DNA of 64,000 nucleotides, taken from the NCBI RefSeq assembly GCF_000423005.1, contig NZ_AUHD01000007.1, forward strand, positions 248,001 to 312,000, given 5' to 3'. Source of the DNA: Gelidibacter mesophilus DSM 14095. GTDB taxonomy: Bacteria; Bacteroidota; Bacteroidia; Flavobacteriales; Flavobacteriaceae. This document shows positions 61,531 through 64,000 of the stretch, one piece after another. The stretch's first letter is position 1. Each line of letters begins with the position of its first letter. The notes beneath the pieces are model-generated. The model was not told the DNA's origin and made no database searches. It saw only the letters and a list, made by a program, of their open reading frames with translations. Position numbers and translations under genes: made by a program.

Positions 61531-63072
61531 TTACTTTTTTTTCATGGCTTTGGAGAGAATCCCGAATACACTTCGTATAAACGTAGCACTGGTAAGTACT
61601 TTAACAATAGGATTCATGGCAGAACTTCTGCGTGTCGTGGTAGTGCTTTGCTTGGATTGTGCCCTTTTGAGATCTTCCAATTCTTTTTTAGCCTTTTCTT
61701 TTTCATCTAAAGCTTCAGCCTTTTCAATCTTTCGGTTAAGCATCTCATAGGCGCTGTCTCGGTCAATGGTCTCGTTGTATTTTTTGACTAGTTGAGACTT
61801 AGATAATAAGTTTGATAATTCATTGTCATTCAGAATATCCATACGACTCATTGGTGCTCGCATCATGGTTGCAGCCAAAGGTGTCGGTTTGCCTTTTTCA
61901 TCCAAAGCACTTACCAAGGCTTCTCCAGTGCCCAAAGAAGTTAACACAGATGCGGTATCATAGTAGTCGGTGTCAGGATAGTTTTGTGCCGTTAATTTAA
62001 TGGCTTTTCTATCTTTAGCAGTAAACGCTCGTAAAGCGTGTTGTATTTTTAATCCCAACTGACTTAATACCGCTTCAGGAACATCGGTTGGGTTTTGGGT
62101 AACAAAATAAATTCCTACACCTTTACTTCTGATCAATTTGACAATGCTCTCGATTTGGCTTAATAAGGCTTTTGAAGCTTCATCAAAAATTAAATGCGCC
62201 TCGTCAATGAAAAGAATAAGTTCAGGCCTTCCTGTATCACCTTTTTCAGGGAATGTAGAATAGATTTCAGCCAATAGACTCAACATAAAAGTTGAGAACA
62301 ATTTTGGTTTATCTTGAATATCCGTCAAGCGAATAATATTAATATAGCCTCTACCATTTTCATCAATCCTTAATAAATCGTCCACTTCAAAGGAGGTCTC
62401 ACCAAAAAACAAATCGGCACCTTGTTGCTCCAATTCTACAATTTTTCTAAGAATAGCGCCAGTGGATGCTGTAGAAATGCGACCATATTCTTCTTCAAAC
62501 TCGGCCTTGCCTTCTTGAGTAGAATATTGTAAAATCTTTTTAAAATCCTTGATATCCAAAAGTGGCATTTTATGATCATCACAGTATTTAAAAATTACTG
62601 CAACTATTCCAGACTGGGTGTCTGAAAGATCAAGAATACGGGATAAAAGCACGGGGCCAAATTCGCTGACCGTTGCCCTCAGTCGGACGCCATCTTGTTC
62701 AGATAAAGTTAGGATCTCAACTGGAAACGATTTAGGTTCAAATGGGAGGCCAATTTTAGCGTGACGTTCGTTAATTTTAGCGTGTCCTGGACTTGCCTCT
62801 GCCAACCCACTTAAATCACCTTTTATGTCCATTAATAAAACGGGAATGCCTTTTTCTGATAGGTTTTCAGCTAACACCTGTAGGGTTTTGGTTTTTCCGG
62901 TTCCTGTGGCACCAGCAATCAGTCCGTGTCTATTTAAAGTTTTTAAGGGCACATTAACGAAAGCGTTCGTAATGGTTTCGCCATCCAACATTGCAGCACC
63001 TAGCGTAATAAAATCGCCTTTATTTGTGTTGCCCTTTTGTATGTGCTTGAAGAAATCATCCTTTCTGGCCAT
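61531..63072 (-). CDS. HerA-like ATPase (DUF853 family)
   Basis: A 513-residue HerA/FtsK-fold ATPase. Walker A is GATGTGKTKTLQVLAENLSE, Walker B ELILFIDEAHLIFDEAS, and the sensor region is IYFVTQNPTDVPEAVLSQLG. The DUF853 family label rests on overall length and the DMKGDLSGLAEASPG stretch (VLLMDIKGDLSGLAEASPGH). A charged coiled-coil near residues 445-485 precedes a hydrophobic C-terminal segment. HerA enzymes are hexameric DNA motors, but the role of this subgroup is not established. The lipoprotein gene follows on the same strand after 42 bp. Confidence 0.88.
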   Translation of the reverse strand: MARKDDFFKHIQKGNTNKGDFITLGAAMLDGETITNAFVNVPLKTLNRHGLIAGATGTGKTKTLQVLAENLSEKGIPVLLMDIKGDLSGLAEASPGHAKINERHAKIGLPFEPKSFPVEILTLSEQDGVRLRATVSEFGPVLLSRILDLSDTQSGIVAVIFKYCDDHKMPLLDIKDFKKILQYSTQEGKAEFEEEYGRISTASTGAILRKIVELEQQGADLFFGETSFEVDDLLRIDENGRGYINIIRLTDIQDKPKLFSTFMLSLLAEIYSTFPEKGDTGRPELILFIDEAHLIFDEASKALLSQIESIVKLIRSKGVGIYFVTQNPTDVPEAVLSQLGLKIQHALRAFTAKDRKAIKLTAQNYPDTDYYDTASVLTSLGTGEALVSALDEKGKPTPLAATMMRAPMSRMDILNDNELSNLLSKSQLVKKYNETIDRDSAYEMLNRKIEKAEALDEKEKAKKELEDLKRAQSKQSTTTTRRSSAMNPIVKVLTSATFIRSVFGILSKAMKKK

Positions 63073-63129
63073 AAATTCTAAATTTTGGATAAAAATAGTG
63101 TAATTTTATTCAAGTATAAAAGATAAAAA

Positions 63130-63576
63130 ATGAAACTTAAGTCACTTTTGTTCATCGTTTTGCTCGTCTTCCTTGCCAATGGATGTAAAAAGTCGTCTCA
63201 TGAGGTTATTTTCCATAAATCACATGAAGCAAAAAAACAAGACGCACCATTTAGTGATGTGGTTGAGAGTAATGGCTTTTTGTTTTTAAGCGGTCAAGTC
63301 GGGATGGACCACGAAACACGTACTTTGGTTAAAGGTGGTATTGAGGCTGAAACCAGACAGTGTTTTGAGAATATCAAAGCTGTTTTGGAACATCATGATT
63401 CTTCATTGGATAAAGTGGTCAAGTGTACGGTGATCTTAAATAATATGGATGATTTTATGATATTCAATATGATTTATAAAGAATATTTTTCCAATAAACC
63501 AGCACGGACCACCTTTGCAGCAAATGGTTTGGCGGTCAATGCACTTATCGAAATTGATGTCATTGCCTCCAAGTAA
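63130..63576 (+). CDS. RidA-family protein with lipoprotein signal
   Basis: A 148-residue RidA/YjgF/UK114 domain protein. Residues 1-19 look like a lipoprotein signal (FIVLLVFLANGC, lipid site C19), which is unusual because RidA proteins are normally cytoplasmic enamine/imine deaminases. The core has SGQVGMDHETRTLVKGGIEA, CTVILNNMDDFMIFN and PARTTFAANGL. The arginine of P-A-R that corresponds to E. coli R105 is conserved, so deaminase activity is possible. The true location is inferred from the lipobox. No clear promoter element. Confidence 0.85.
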   Translation: MKLKSLLFIVLLVFLANGCKKSSHEVIFHKSHEAKKQDAPFSDVVESNGFLFLSGQVGMDHETRTLVKGGIEAETRQCFENIKAVLEHHDSSLDKVVKCTVILNNMDDFMIFNMIYKEYFSNKPARTTFAANGLAVNALIEIDVIASK

Positions 63577-63617
63577 AAACTTCTTTTATCTAATCTCTAC
63601 CTTTTAGGATTATAAAG

Positions 63618-63625
63618 TATCTTTG
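63618..63625 (+). promoter_or_regulatory. -7 promoter element of queE (leaderless type)
   Basis: TATCTTTG, an exact TAnnTTTG, six bases before the queE ATG at 63632. A transcript starting 4-7 bases after the element would begin at or next to the start codon. Confidence 0.5.
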
Positions 63626-63631
63626 CGCCCT

Positions 63632-64000
63632 ATGATAAAAAGTGAAAAACAGGTATTGATTGATCAAGGACTTTTGTTGCCATTAATGGAAGAGTTTTAC
63701 ACCATTCAGGGTGAAGGATTCCACAAAGGAACGGCTGCCTATTTTATAAGATTGGGTGGTTGTGACGTGGGCTGTCATTGGTGTGATGTCAAAGAAAGTT
63801 GGGATGCTGAATTGCATCCGCCCACGATGGCCGATATTATTGTTGAAAATGCAGCCAAATATAGCAGGACAATTGTTGTTACTGGTGGAGAGCCATTAAT
63901 GTGGAATATGGAGCCGCTAACCTCCAAACTAAAAGAGAAGGGTTTGCAGATACACATTGAGACTTCAGGCGCCTATCCATTAACCGGAAATTGGGATTGG
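63632..64000 (+). CDS. queE: 7-carboxy-7-deazaguanine synthase QueE (partial, runs off window)
   Basis: Radical-SAM enzyme of queuosine precursor synthesis, with 123 residues visible before the window ends. It starts MIKSEKQVLIDQGLLLPLME and shows FYTIQGEGFHKGTAAYFIRL. GGCDVGCHWCDVKESW follows, with the cluster-binding CxxxCxxC (C-DVG-C-HW-C), and the SAM-binding VVTGGEPLMW. The spacing fits QueE rather than other radical-SAM enzymes. The 3' end lies outside this window. Confidence 0.93.
   Translation, partial: MIKSEKQVLIDQGLLLPLMEEFYTIQGEGFHKGTAAYFIRLGGCDVGCHWCDVKESWDAELHPPTMADIIVENAAKYSRTIVVTGGEPLMWNMEPLTSKLKEKGLQIHIETSGAYPLTGNWDW

Overview
This window is a stretch of core chromosome from a member of the Bacteroidota, most likely family Flavobacteriaceae. 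The DNA is AT-rich. Ribosome binding sites of the Shine-Dalgarno type are rare, and many genes carry the Bacteroidota -7 promoter element TAnnTTTG. There is a SusC/SusD outer-membrane uptake pair. The gene content (YjjG-type HAD, DUF7033 deacetylase-like protein, CtlX, zinc-free L36, short BirA without a DNA-binding domain) also fits flavobacteria. The genus cannot be fixed from the sequence alone.

Layout. 1-5.5 kb: radC, a deacetylase-like protein overlapping a HAD nucleotidase, a secreted protein of unknown role, and rarA. 5.7-14.4 kb: rhomboid protease, rlmB, an orphan susD-susC pair and a short BamA-like Omp85 protein. 14.4-32.1 kb: the fused str-S10-spc-alpha ribosomal supercluster (rpsL to rplQ, with fusA, secY, infA, rpmJ and rpoA), interrupted by four non-coding spacers. 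32.2-38.8 kb: carA, eno, a decayed region, a DUF481 barrel protein, gltA and an arginine-deiminase-fold enzyme. 38.8-43.9 kb: a reverse-strand run with rsfS-ftsH and LUD-cdsA-psd-acbp. 43.9-52 kb: birA, SRPBCC, pyrE, a Nudix protein, an M14 peptidase, ctlX and a TPR histidine kinase. 52-64 kb: argS, ffh, folD, a YwaF-like membrane protein, a frameshifted VOC gene, rluF, an alpha/beta hydrolase, a cupin, a YitT protein, a lipoprotein, a HerA-like ATPase, a lipoprotein-type RidA and the start of queE.

No tRNA, rRNA, CRISPR array, insertion sequence, prophage or defence system was seen. Nearly all genes are housekeeping: translation, protein export and quality control, phospholipid synthesis and one-carbon or pyrimidine metabolism.

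The most unusual signal is in the non-coding DNA. At least ten spacers contain imperfect tandem 7-bp repeats (heptads) running for 28-91 bp. They often start at a stop codon or end at a start codon, and related units recur at distant loci. Second, six genes have a -7 promoter element only 3-6 nt before the chosen ATG, which predicts leaderless or nearly leaderless mRNAs. Third, two spacers inside the ribosomal supercluster hold arrays of hairpins that could be leader-type regulators. Decay is visible in the VOC gene and in the 35.1-35.6 kb region.
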